This document shows positions 36,031 through 49,800 of a stretch of 64,000 bases of DNA, piece after piece. Positions within the stretch are counted from its first letter, which is position 1, and each line of letters begins with the position of its first letter. Location of the stretch: contig NW_024881313.1 in the NCBI RefSeq assembly GCF_018691265.1, positions 33,783,518 to 33,847,517 on the forward strand, in the 5' to 3' direction. Under the pieces are notes generated by a model. That model was given only the letters and a program-made list of their open reading frames with translations, was not told the DNA's origin and searched no databases. The position numbers and the translations under genes were made by a program. This DNA comes from Tyto alba. Its lineage: Eukaryota; Chordata; Aves; Strigiformes; Tytonidae.

Positions 36031-39000
36031 TCAACTATGAAACAATTTCTTAGAATAACCTCAACCTCACCAGAAAAAAAATTTATGTATAAAGTTTACC
36101 ATATGCACATGCTCTTTTACTTTCCAAAAATTATTTAAACCACGGAGTGACTTTGTGGTGAGTATCAATCATGATTGGACACAGTGTCTGGGAAGTAATG
36201 AGCCAACACAGAGGGATTGCAAGAAGACTAAGTGAACTTGAGCTAAACTCAAATCAGTGGATTATTTATGTATTTACAGTTGGTTGCATTAGAGACTTAA
36301 CGGGTTTATGACCAATACAGTGACAGAGATGTAATCATCCCATTAACAAGGCAAGACATAAACCCTAAAAGAAGGAAAAGCTTTGCATTTTCTTAAATGA
36401 TTAGAAATATGATTTTCCAGGGATCACTGAGGAAAGCAATAATTGCCTCAAGGCTTATTGCAGTTTATGCAGGCAGAGTTTCTCAGTTGCTCATGGTAGA
36501 TCATCAGAAGGAAGCGTGCAAATGAAGCAGGTCATAATAAATAATAATAAAATTCATAATAAAAGCAAAACTCTTGAAACAGTTTGTTGCCAAGAAGCTT
36601 AGAGGAGATAGAAAATGTCAAGGTTACAGAAGGGATAGAAGTGTCCTTTAACATTACCCACAATCATCCATATGGATACCCCAAGAGTAACTGCAAAGCT
36701 AAGGGTGAATCTTGGAAAACAAAACTTCGAGATAACAGCATGCATCTCAGTAGGTTTGTGCATGGCCAAAAAAATATATAAACATATATGGAGGAAGAGC
36801 TGAAATATCTTTCCAACTGAAAAAAAAACCCAATACATAAAATGGCTGAAAATAGCTTATTTTTTCTCTCTGCAGCTTCTAATACTGGACATCATGGATA
36901 CAGAAGAATGTCTCCAAAAATCTGCTTGTTTCTTTGTGCTTCAAAGGGAAACAATCCATTGTCTGATTATCTGCCAGGCAGCAGTGAAACTTAATTTAGA
37001 ATAGTTGCAGATGTAAAAAGGTTACTGCAATCAAATAAACGGCTGGGACTTTGAAAATGCAACCTTATTTGGAGCTGCTAATTTTAATATGTCTACTATT
37101 CAAAGGAAAACAAGAATAAATATTTGCTTCCAGCCAGGTGCTTCACTTCCATACTGTGTAACACAGCACAGCATGATCCGAAAGTCATCCTTTGATCTGG
37201 AAGTTTATGTAACATAAGTTTTTGGTCACTTCATCTGCCAAGAGAATTTCAAAATTGTAGGATATCCATTTGTCAGCTTTCATCACAGCAAAATGTTGAG
37301 GCACACCTATGCAGATAATTGTGTATTGAAACGATCTTAAATATTTTCCAACAATGATCACTTTCTTTAGAGACAAGGTAAGAATTACCCTTTCTTCATA
37401 GTGGCAAAGATAGTGGAAAGACAATTTTGATGACTGAATACTAATTATGTGCTAAAATTGTATGATAAAAATTTCAAGGCACTGTCTTAGAAGTAGGATA
37501 GTCTTATCTGGGTTATACTCAAGTCTATGACATAAAGCATTCACTGAAGAGCAAGTTATAACAAAAAAAATCAGAACAAATTATTTAGTGAGAAGTATAA
37601 CGTATAAAAACATCTCAGAGCAAAAAATAAACTATGGAAAATAATTTAATTCAGTGATATATGTTGACTTTTGGATACCTAATTTCACAGCAAATAAGAT
37701 AATTTTACCCTGAATCAGTCATTTTCTCTGTGGAAAAAAAATGTTGACTTTTAAGGTTATCCCAAGTAATGATGGGCCAAACTTTAATAAAAGGTTAAAT
37801 CTGAACTTTATGCGTTAGAAATACCTCGTACCTAGTGACAGTACAGTGAGTACACACAAACTTCCAGAACCTTTGACATTGGTTTCCTCGACCTTTTTAA
37901 AACATGTGGAATTTATTACATCTTTTCCTATCTCTAATGCAGCAACAGAAAGAATATTTTTCTCTGCAAGTGTATTTGGACAGATGCAGCAGCTTGCCAA
38001 ATACAGATTCTGCTAAGTCTGAACTTCTATTAAAATTGTCGGTGGAACAGGTATGGATTTTTATCAGTAGGCTTATGAAAACAAAATTTATCAAAATATA
38101 TGAAAAATGATAACATGTAGCATTTTCACCAATAAATTGAGGTTTGTGATGACCAACAGTACATCTGAAGGCAATAGAAATATACATTTGAGATAAAAAA
38201 ACATGCAGTATACCAAGAGAAATGTTATTTTCCTGGAAAATTGTCTAAATTAAGGCCTTTTTCTACACTTTTCCATGTTTCTGTCCTAGATCTGACTTAC
38301 TCTCCATGACTGATCTGATGTTAAAAAGTCAGTTAGTCCCTAAAAGTCGCAGGCTGCATTTCAGAGGACACATTAGACCAGGCTCCATCCTACAGTGTTG
38401 TACCCAGAGCCCAAGGGGCTTCCCAAAGCCTTTGCTTTTGGCAACATGGCTTTGCTGAAAAAGCGTTTTCAGAGGAAAACCTCGTTTTTTAGCAAGGTTT
38501 TTCAGAAAACACCACCTCCTGTTAAAAATCAAATCTAATTCTGCTTTTAAATGCAGTATTTATAATTTTCTGGATCCACTAATTAAATATTCATGTAATA
38601 TTTGCTCTATTTTTTTCTTAATGTGCTGTTGAAAATGGATAAAATCTTCTGCAGTTTAGAAATGTTGCACCTAGCTAAGGCATCTCTAAAAAGCCCAGTT
38701 TAGAGATAACAAATGAGCCCTGAAATTATCTGATGGTCTCATTTTTGTTGGTTTAATTTAATTTTCTTGCCAAAGCCAAAAACAATTTGTGTGCAGAGCA
38801 CTCAAAGCAGCAGCAGTCACTGTGTTAACACCACTTTCAAACAAATCATGCATGTGGTCTTTCCATCCTATGGAAATGGTCATGATTTACAGGAATACAC
38901 CCAATTATATATTTATTTATCATTCAAGCCAGGAAGATTGTTCTACATAGAAATGTTTAGATATGAGAGTGAGCCAGAAGGAACTGATTCTACAGGCAAC

Positions 39001-41491
39001 AGAGAAGCTTCACCAAAAGATCACTGTAATTGAAACCTGTTTCTGTTACATTCAAAATAGGTTGGTAAGCAATTCTCCTAGAAAGCTTCCAAGGCTTTGT
39101 ATGTTTTTTGAAAGATTAGAGATTCCTAAAAAACCTACAGAATATCTGTGGCATAAACATCTCAGTATCTACTCTGGATGCTAGCTTCATAGGCTTTGTG
39201 ATTATCTTACTCTTAATTATAAAACCCTCTTTTTTTCTTAATAGAGATCAGCTTTTGTATATTATCCACATTACTGGAAGATGTAATTTTGTCTAATCTT
39301 GGTCTTATGCTGAAAAATAAACAACATTTTTAGCTTCTAGTAAATTGTCCTGAAGGTTTTCAGTACTGCCTGGCAGACTCAGACATAAAGTGTAGCAGAA
39401 ATAGAATTTAATTCCAATAATAAAATTCCAATTTTATACTGTGATGAGATTAAGAAAGCCAGGTAACTTTACAGACTAAATTATGGGTATGTAGAACTGT
39501 AGCATGTAAAATATTAGGTTATTACTTTATTACACAATTATGTATTAATATGGAATTAAAAGACATCATAGTGCGATTTTATTGCTAACCACATCTGTTT
39601 GCATTTTTTTATGAAAGGACTCAGTGGTTGGTTACAAGAAATTTCTTTTTTAAAGTCTGAATTACCATGCTGAAAGGAAGTATTTAAGAATTCAACAATC
39701 AACAGGGCTGATCAAAAATGTTTAATAATGGCCTTATACTGGGAAATTGTGATCATTCCAAGTGTTCTCTTAGAATAATTTCAAACTTTAAATGAAAAGC
39801 TTAAACCAGTGTGAATCAAAGGGGCAGAGGGGAGGGCAGATAATATCACAAAATCTGCCCCAAAAAGACAGGTTCTAATCTAATGTGGTTCAGCAGTCTC
39901 ATGTGTGGGTTTTGGTGCTGTTTCTTGTGTCTTGGTACTTGGGCCAGACCCCAGCTGGGCTGCAGCTAACAAATCCCGTACAACTTCAAGGTTCCTCAGC
40001 TCAAGACCACAGCTCATCCAGCCCAGCCATAAAGAAAGGGTTTATAAGTCACCTCCAATTCCTATGTACCACTGCAACAGCATTTTTTAATCTACTTTTT
40101 TCCCATTTGCAGCCAAAACACAGGGAAGGTGGGAGCAGGTGGATTTGTTCTAGTTAATGTGAATAGGGCACATGTGAAAAAACTCCCAGTCATGTTTAAT
40201 TCATGGATGTCATGTCTGCATTAGGGTGGATATTTTAGTTCAAAGCAGCAGGGAGGTTTTGAAGTGAGTCCCCAAATGATCCTGACTTCCAACGCATTGA
40301 TTTTGTCTGCAACATTGGCATGGGCGAAACAAATTTCCTATGGAGGAGGCTGCAGCAGAAGCTCTTCCCCAGGTGTTCACCAAATGCACTCCAAACCCCA
40401 CTCCCAAATGGGGTGTAGGAATCCAAACCAAGGGCTGGTCTTTTGGACAGCTTCAAGCTACACATAAGGTGGAAATGTTCATTCCACTGGCTTAAATTTA
40501 GTCTGAAATAAAATCCATCATAATATGTCACCATAGAAGAAGGCTCAGCATCAGCTCCCGAGTTGTCTTTCCTAACACAGACATAGCCAGTTATTGTTAA
40601 ATTTAACTCATTCAGGCCAATAATTAACAGGCATATATATAGTAGCACAGGTGTATGCAGAAAGAGCCATTCTCACTGCTCTGTGATGCTCATATAAACC
40701 TAAGTATATCCATGTACTGCTTTTATTTGGTGTTAAAACTGGTACATAAGCACTGCTGTAAACACTGCCCAAAGCACTGTGGAAATCAGCCTGTTCTCTC
40801 TTTGTCAGTAATCACTGTCAGCCTGGGTATGAGACAAAATATATGCACAGCAGAAGTGAAGGGCCAAAAGCAAACCAAACCATTCTTGTCTTCAGGGAAA
40901 AGAGGGGCATCACTCTAATCTTGTGCATTTATTTAAATATTTTTATCCCCCCAGAAGAACATCATGAGACAAATATCTAATTTTCCTGGAGTTCTCAAAG
41001 AGGCAGGAGTCATAAAATCCATGTTTCAGCATCCTGCACACAGCACAACATCAAGCAGAATAGATGTCATTATGCTCTTGCATAGAAACTAGGAAGCGAA
41101 CAAGTGGCCTGTGTCTTCCCTGCGCCTGCCAGCCGAACGAGCAAGCAAGAGGCAGGCGTGGTTTGCAAGCAAAATTCACTTTCCAGCTTCTGAATAGCTC
41201 GATAGTACAAACCATTGCAAAACTGAGTCCATACCTTAACACTATATCATCTTCATAGCATTGTTTCTGCACAAGAGCAGCTAAGAATATAAGTGACAGG
41301 GATACAGCCACAGCCTGAGCTGTCTACTTACATCAGCTTGTGGCTTTGATGCCTACTCTGGCAGGAAGGACCACGCATGGGTCACCCTCTTGCAGGAGCA
41401 GCCATGGCCTCTGTTGAGAAGCAAACCTCCTTTGTGGGTGACTCTGCTAAAATGCAGAGCAAAGATAACCTTTATACCAAAGACAAGGAGG

Positions 41492-41555
41492 AAAAAAAAA
41501 AAAAAAAAAAAGGTGTGTGGGGGGGAGAGATAAAAAAAATATTAAAAAAAAAATA
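41492..41555. repeat. A-rich simple sequence with a central G-rich block
   Basis: Two A-tracts flank a G-rich block (GGTGTGTGGGGGGGAGAG). The tract is purine-dominated on the plus strand. Probably a decayed simple repeat. Confidence 0.7.
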
Positions 41556-44500
41556 CAGGAAACTGGAGACAGTTCACCAAGGCCAACGAGTAGGTGACCA
41601 TCCTCCCTTCAGATGAATTAGGAAGCTGATGTGCTAGGAGCCAAGAGTCCCAAGTTCTGACCAGGCAGTCAGGGGGAAAGTCTTGTGAATATGGGTGCTG
41701 AGAAAAGTTGCACATTATTTGCTGGAGGAATGCATGTCTGGCAGCTCCCGTGGGACCCAGAAGCAGGCAAAAATGTTGAAGGAAAACCAAGGAAACAACC
41801 AAAACAGAGCCCTGGCAACAGGGTACAGGAGTCCTTTCTGAGCATTGCACTGAGTGGGAGCTGACACCACACGTACAGGTGCAGGAGTACAAGGTATAAA
41901 TGAGCTGATATGATTCAGCAAGACAGGTAGCGGCTGCTCACTGTAAACCACAGTCACAAATGTGTTAACTTGCTGGGGCAATCTATGATTTACTCGCTAC
42001 TTAAATGTTGTATCCTTAGTCACAAAGCATAGAGAGATGTCCATAGCCAATGTGTTTCTGCATGGAAATATCTGGAATGCAACATCATACACAAATCTTC
42101 CTGTGTCTCCTATAAAACCCCCATGCACTGGTTATGTTATACCCATAGCTATAGGCTCTCATTGGACCCACACCTCCCTGCAACTTTGCAGATGAGAAGA
42201 TTCTTGCGCACAAGCTGTGGCCAACCCCTGCTATTTATTTGTCAGAGTCGGTAAAGGAAGGGAACTGTGGTAAGGAGAAGCTCTTTTGTTAATCTTCTCA
42301 CAACAAGTTCCTATCCTGAAAAAAACATTTCCCCATTATCAATGTCCTTGTGAGATAAACTACACTGGGATCTGTGCCTGTCAGGAAAAACAAATTGCAA
42401 TAGCTAAGAATGTGATAATAAATGCAGTGTTATAGCCTCCAGTATTAAAAATGAAGTCATGCCCTACAATATTTACCTAGAAGTGATGCACAACATTTCC
42501 TTCCAGGCAGTAAACAATAAGAATTAATCTAGTTGTATACAAGGAAAGGGCATGGCATAACCTCTTCTAGCTGTTCTACTTTCTGTACTTGACACACCTT
42601 TTGCCCATTTCAATTAAAGAGTAAGTTTTAAGGGCAGCTGAACTATTTCTAAGGTAATAACAGTGACTCAACAAGCAATATTTATCTCTGCATGCAAATG
42701 GTAAACAGGGGACAATGAATATCTAAATTTAGTATTTGGCCAGGCACCAACTATTTTATTAGGAAGTTATATTCTCTTGATGATAAATTAGAAGTGAGAA
42801 AGGCAATGAATTATTGGGTATACCTCCTTGTCTTTAATTTACATTACATCTCACGCTAAGGTCTCTGCAGCAGCCTGATAATAATGAAACCAGAACCAAC
42901 TGGTAGTTGATAGCAGAGTTGAGCAAAGCAGAACATAAATGAGCTCTGTATTACCTAGCACCATTTGTCAAGGGACTGTTATCAGCCCGAAATCTGCTGC
43001 AAGAATAATCCCTGACTCTGCTTTTTGGTAACAACAGCACGAAGGAGAAGATTTTGCATGGTAGGCAGCGGAGAGGCAAAGTCATGCAAGCTCAAAATCA
43101 TGCCTCATGAGCAAGTGTTGGGTTGCACTGTCTGTCCGGGCATCTCAGTGCCAGGCTGGGCAGTAGCAGTTCAAGACATTCTTTCAGGCTACATCAGGGT
43201 GTATTGACAGCTGAAAAATCGGCTGAAAATAAAGGGTCTTATGTTATTTGTTGATTCAGCTCACTTTCTGACAAACACAGCAGGTAGCTGGGATGTAGGG
43301 AAGAGAGGGATCTGGGTTCTTGGTCTCTGGTACCTCCAGATACATGCAGCTAACGGGATTAATCTGTTAACAGCACTTAGATCCCCTCTCATGGCAAAGC
43401 TGGACAAAAGCATCCCATCTGGCTGGCAAGAAGAGGGGAGCAGCATGCAGGTACCTGAAGAGGAGCAATTTCAGTGGGACACATAGCCAAAGGATTGCCA
43501 AGGAGCTGGGAATATCTCACCTGGACTGGCTACAAAAGAGTGCATCTCTGATAGAGCTATGCTCGATTACACAGAGTGTTTGTCTTTGCAAGAGTATGTC
43601 AGAAGGGACATTTCTGCAAAGGAGATGCAGGAGCTGAAGGAACAGTGAGATTGTCACCAACCTGCAGCAGAAATCCCTGGGGTGCAAATCTGAACTGCTG
43701 AGTGAATTCTCACTATTTGCAGAGCACCAGCATCTGCAGAGGTGGGAGCATCCTTCAGTATTTTGTCTTTGCCCTTGAAATGTTCTTAGTAACGAGATTT
43801 CATTTTTATGGCAGATTCTGTAATCTAAGTTGGATGTAAGTCACACATAACAGAGAAGAAGCAGTGGAGAGGATCAGTTGCACTATGCCTCTCATTATCT
43901 GACGGAAAGAAGTTAATAATTCACAACTCTCTAATCCTCATCGCTGTCTATTCCCAGAAGTTTTGTGATTCTCTATTAGCTCCTTAACTATCATTAAATT
44001 AATATTCCTCCTACTTTGTTTGCAGTACACCCTTCATTAAATTTAGATGCCTGCCATTCATCTCATGTGCTCTTACTGATAGATGGGATACTTCTTTGAA
44101 CAAAGTGCCTGGGCAGCACTGAGGGGTGAGGAGGGTCTGGAGACATCCCTGTACCCTGCCCACACACCTTCATGCAGTTCCCACTCTCTCAAGCACCACT
44201 CACACTTGGGCACTAAAGCTCAGCACCAAAGTATGAGATATGGCACACAGTGAACAGCATGGTCCCAAAGCTTTCCACCCACTCCACAGCTGCTGGGCCC
44301 ACTGGAACTTGCTGTAGCTGAGCCATCAGCCCAAAATACCTCTCTTTCCTATCTTCCTATGAAAGGACCTTAAGAACACAGTCTCTCTGGCTTGCTGTAG
44401 ATACTTACTCTATCATGGTGACCCAGTCTCTATTATTAAGTACTGAATTTCTACTGACTATGAAGGGGTCACGGAGGGACTCCAAAGTTTCATGCAAAGA

Positions 44501-44691
44501 AACCTTACCTTAACTGGCTGTGTGCTGCCTAAGTTAGAGAAGGCACCAGCTCTGACAAGCAAGGACAAGATGAGATCACTGCCTGCATCTGTGCCTACCT
44601 TATTTTTTGTCTTGCAAAACAACAGTTTCTGGTTAAGACAACTACAGTGCTTTGTATTATAGCTTTCAATTTTCCCAAACCTATTGAAATT

Positions 44692-44710
44692 GGGGGGGGG
44701 TGGGGGGCGG
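44692..44710 (+). repeat. G-run with two or more G-tracts
   Basis: G9, T, G6, C, GG on the plus strand. It stands out in otherwise AT-rich sequence and could be prone to sequencing error or form an intermolecular or bulged G-quadruplex; only two long tracts are present. Confidence 0.8.
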
Positions 44711-46770
44711 TCTTTTTTGAAGAAACCCTACTTGAAAATTATGTCCTATTTCCTACCTTCTATTTAACAATTGCTTACCATTTGCTGAACTTTAGGGGAC
44801 TGTCAAAGATGCTTTGTTTTCTTTTATGCTGTTCTAACATCTGTTCCACCTTGTTCAAGAAACAGTAAATCCTGATTTTAAGGTTACATAACATTTAGTA
44901 AAATATATCTCCCCTTTGGACAAGATCACTCTCTTTATACTATACAACTGGGTAATTTCCTGGGAACCAGAATTAAGTAAAACCATAAATTACTGTTCTG
45001 CTCCTGTTTTAAAAACTATTTTTTCTTACTGCTTCCTAGAGTTCCCTGATATAACATTTATTTCATTTTTGCATGATATTTAGCACTCTCATGAAGAGGA
45101 ACAGCCACTTAATGATATTAAAATATTTATGTCAGCAGTACGTTAATAAAAAAAGCAAAGCTATTTAACCTCCTTTTGCACAAGCTGGTCCTACTAATGT
45201 ACAAACACACTGCAAGAAGAGTGCTGGAAACACCACAGAAAATTAATTTTATCTAAACAAATTGATTTCATCTAAACAACAGAAGTCATAATAAAGAGAA
45301 GAAAAGCATACATTCGGTATCTTAAATGCTTAGAAATATAACAAATATGGGAGAATTTGGCAAATGCTTTTTCTTGCTAAACTAGCTTTTCCCTTTAACA
45401 CACAAAGCCATAAGCAGTTCTGTGCCATTTGCCCTCTCCACAGGCCTCCTGCCACTTTTCTCACACCAGTTTGCTGCTGGCAAGCTGAGCCAGTCCACAT
45501 CCGGAAATTCTCTTCAGACAGACAGCCATGCACACTTCTAAACTTTGGAATCTATGTTTGACTGTACATGCACTTTGGCTATGTGGCAGCCTACACAGGA
45601 GTTTCGAAGTGCCTTTTGACCAGGGTGACCTTTAAGTTGTAGACGTTCCCGTGGAGGTGGAATGGGTCTGCACTGCCCCTTCCCATTGCACAACATGTAG
45701 CATGCAGCAGCTATGAGGACACAACAGCCCTATTAACTGGACAATGAACATGTCCAAATCTTCTCAGGTCTTCTAGGTCACCACTCAGGAAGTCTCAACT
45801 TCACCCAAGGCTGTGCTCATGCCTTCAGAAGCAAGCAGGAACACCCAAGGATGCTTTTGTCCATAAATGGCCTGGCGGACAGATCTCCTTGTGTTGTGAC
45901 AGTGTAAGGTCACATCAAGCAGTGGCTCATCTGGTCAATCTTGACTGGAGGCGATATAACTAAATCTTAGCAATGCAATATATCCATTTTCAAGATGATG
46001 ATGTTGGGGTTTTTTTGTTTTGGTTTCCCACACACAAAAATAATGCTTTCTACATCACTACCAACATACAAGGTGTGGTTGGTGGCAAATGTGAGTGTTT
46101 CTAATGTGAAGACCATTCCTAATTCTCATTACAGATACAGACTTCCAGTATCTCTGGCCTTGGTATTACATTGTTCGTGCATGGAGCCCTGAAGTTCAAA
46201 ACTGCCACCATGCACAGCACTGATCTTTCTGAAGGCCTGAGCAAGGAGCAGGAAGATCAAAAAGAGTATTAATTGTAGAAACATAAGAAAGGGTGTTTGG
46301 TGCATTCCAGGTGACCCTTCAGTTCTGACAGCTTAGCAGGTAAGGTCATTCCCTGTACAGGCGAAGACCTGATGAAATATCCCTTCTGCCAGATTTAGAG
46401 TGGAGCACTGATTCTGAATCTCTGCTCCCACAGAAAAGTATTCTCACTGTAGGACTTAGATGTGCACAAAACAAACTTTCCTTCTCCCCTCATTTTATGA
46501 CGACACATAGATTCCCATGTAAACCTAATCCCTCACTACTTAATGGCCTTCAGATTTATTGAAAATAGGCCAAATATTTTTCCTATAAGCTTGAGTGAGG
46601 AAAGAGACCATATCGTGGATGGACTGCTGCAGAACAAGAAACAGCTAGTAGTAAAAGCCTCCACTACTGCATACATCTATAATCTTTAGGGGAGCAGGAT
46701 TTGTTTTTGAATGCTTCTTGTAAATTAACAGGAAAGAAATATATGATCAAGTCATCATTTCCCCAAATGG

Positions 46771-46803
46771 GAAAAAACAAACAAACAAACAAACAAAAAA
46801 ACC
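46771..46803. repeat. (AAAC)n microsatellite
   Basis: Several perfect CAAA units followed by an A-run. No parent element is visible. Confidence 0.9.
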
Positions 46804-49800
46804 ACACCAAACATTCTTAACAAGGCCCTGAATGTGGGCTGGTGGGATGAATCCCATGACAAATATCAATCGATGGGGCTCAGGCCAGACAGACCCCTCT
46901 TTCCCATGAGTTGTGAAGCTCTGGCTGGTGGAAGTAGCAAGTTATCCTTCAGAGCAACCATTTCCCACTTATGGTGCATATCCAAAAGCTTTTCTTGTTT
47001 AAATTTGTCAAGAAAATTGGCAATTTACATCTCATGACTTCTTGCTTCACCTGTCTACTTGCAGATTCTTAGAGGTAAAGAGGACCTTGCACCCCCATGC
47101 AGCCCCTGCCACAGGGGTATTAATATTGCACAGGCTTATTTCCCTGCACTACACAGTACCACACAAACTGAGCTCCAGAACCACACAAGAAAATTCAGAC
47201 ATACGCATCAATGCCTTTTCAGTTGCAAAGACAAACACATTTCTCCCCAACACAACACATCTTACAAGTCTTTGGGCTTTCTTCAGCAAGGGTCACATCA
47301 GCATATAGACATTAGAGCTGCCCTACAGAATAACTGAGAGAAGACAGACAGCAGCAGGGAAGAGAAGCTGTAAACCCCGTCTGGAGCTAAGAACGACAAA
47401 TCAGCAGTTACAGCCAGGACTCTTATTTGGAGAGCTGACCCACACAACTTTTGGATCACAGCTTGCACCTTTCACTATGGTCTCTCTCATTTCTCTTTCT
47501 GCTTGTATTCAGTGGGGGCATCAACACATGCCTGCACTCTGGTAGCACAAAAGTTTGCCTTTTTCTGTATTACAAGAAAAAAGGGAAGAAAATGGGTCTC
47601 AAGGAAAGGTGCTTATTAAATATGCACCTTTTGTGAGGCTCTATAGCTGCTGTTAGAGTAGTAGTTTTCTAGTGACCTTGAAAATACAGAACAGAGGGCT
47701 CAGAAATAGTTTAATGTATTTTACTGTACCCAAGCTTTAGTGAATGTTCTGCACATCAGGCACTGGACTACCATTTAAAACTTATTTAAGACATTATAAT
47801 CTAAGTTATGCAGTGAATTTATCTTGTGCCACTATTTGTCAGCATGACTGGCTAGTGGCTGAAAATTTACTTTCTTACCTGGAGAAGCTCAGCACCTTCC
47901 AGCTGTGCAGAGGCTCCTTGATTCTACTCAAGAAAGAAGCTATTTCTATAGTAAAATACACTGAAGCTGCTTTTTATCAGATTAGAGACTGCAATCGCTA
48001 AATCAGTCAGTTCACAAAGACTCAGAGATTCAAACATCTTCCTGCTTTTTCCATGGGCTTTGAAGCTGTCATCATACTAAATTATAGTTTATGACTGCTG
48101 TACATGTACAGATTTCTTAGAAGAAAACTATTAGATGCCTTCAGTATAGTGCCAAGTACGCTGTCCCTGACACATAATTAATTAAGGCCCCACAGCATGT
48201 ATTTTAATCAATCCCTGTTCAGCAAAGCACTTATGCATGTGCACTTAACTTCAACACATACCTAGCATGCACATAGGTCCTTCTGTGAATACAGAAAAAC
48301 ATGCGAGTTATAAGAACTGTCCTATCAATGCTATTGAGCCAGGCACTACTGGGATGAGATACTGTATTACTTGGGTAATGGCTTATTTTTTCAAATTTAT
48401 CTATAAGTCAAAAGCCAAGACCAGTTTCTAGAGTGACTTAGTCATGATACTGTAACTATGGTGATTTAAGACAAAAATACACACGTTCTGGAGGAAATAT
48501 TACTCTTTACTACATGGTGTGTAGTTGGATAAAACTTGCAAACTCTAGGCAGCAGAAATCTTTCTTCAGCCCTGTAAGTTAGGATTCATCCCATTTGACC
48601 TGCGCTGGCTATAGGTAAGCTATGCTGTCTAAACAAGTTACCCAGGATATCTCTGCAGTCAAAGGAGAACATCTCTAGATACCAATTCATCCCATCCAAA
48701 GTTTTCCAATAAAGGTAGGATGAATCACTCTGTGTTGTTATTTGAAAAGCCCACACAACTAGTTTAAATTAAACACATTGGTTTCATCTGTACCAAATGC
48801 ACGTGCCCATCCCAGCTACCTGTCTCTCTATAAAACTCATGAAGACATTCATGTTGCAGACTAATGTACCACAAAGCACACATCTAAACTGAGATGACTC
48901 ATGCCCTAAACATACTTATTTCTCTCCAGCCTGGCCTACATTGACTAGCTTAACTGCAGAGAGGGCTAGATTCTGTCCCATAGACACGGGAGTCTCACAC
49001 TGGAAGGGTGCAGGTCTGGAGTCACTCCCTTAGCACAGCTGCATACCATGGGACCTCAGGGAGGGAGATCCCATGAACCCTACACAACCAACACCCAGCA
49101 TTACCCAAGGTGAACCCTTCTACCTTGTTAATGGCTCCATGGGGTGCAACAGATCTCCTTCTAATTGCCAGATAAAGCAAGAAACAAAAAACAGGTGGTA
49201 AAAGCCAGGCATTTACACACCTAGTGGGCTTTCTTAATGAACCTAGGCAGTTAAGTTCCACTGCTCCCACTTTCAGCTGAGATCCGGCATGGATCATTTC
49301 AAAGCAAAGTGCTGTATCTTCCCAAAAAGCAAAGAGCCTATGAAAAACACGTATTGACTCAAAAGCTAACACGCAGCCTGAACTGCAGCAGCGTGAGCCT
49401 CTCTGTAATCCATTACAGCTGTGCAAAATGTAATAAAACTACTACAAGGTGCTCTAATTCCATTTACTAATAATCATAAAAGTATTTGAGATGTGTCTGA
49501 TGAAGCACTGAGAGGACAGCATTTTCCAAAGATGATTTGTAGTCCAAAGAAAAGCCTTTAATACCATATAAATTAGATTTTATGTACAACAATATTTAAA
49601 ACCATTGTAAAGAAGGTGTTTTTGTTGTTTTATAGTCGCTGTTCAGTCTTCATTGAATAATTTCTTTGAAGGAAATGCTTGGCTTCTGAGTTCTTCCCAA
49701 TGAATCACAGAGCAGGAGTAGTGTCATCATTTGTCATTTTTTTATCTGCAGATGCCATTGTGTTCAGTGTAGCTCTACCCAGTTAATCTGCACAGCTGCT

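Larger units (their letters stand above)
36031..46770. other. Gene-free stretch, about 10.7 kb
   Basis: No gene or transposon could be supported. A minus-strand frame at 37185-37451 (88 codons after a possible acceptor) is discussed as a lead. A-rich simple sequence occurs at about 41492-41555, and a G-run at 44692-44710. Short plus and minus frames at 38329-38532, 40235-40648, 41051-41311 and 41542-41981 overlap each other on both strands and look like chance. Confidence 0.45.

Noticed and set aside
41235..41280. Tiny minus-strand exon-like segment with acceptor and GTATGG donor
   Set aside because: Only 46 bp with a weak donor; too short to support.
49200..49280. Resemblance to old amniote interspersed repeat with 'taggcagttaagt' motif
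   Set aside because: The similarity is short and from memory only; not enough to name an element.
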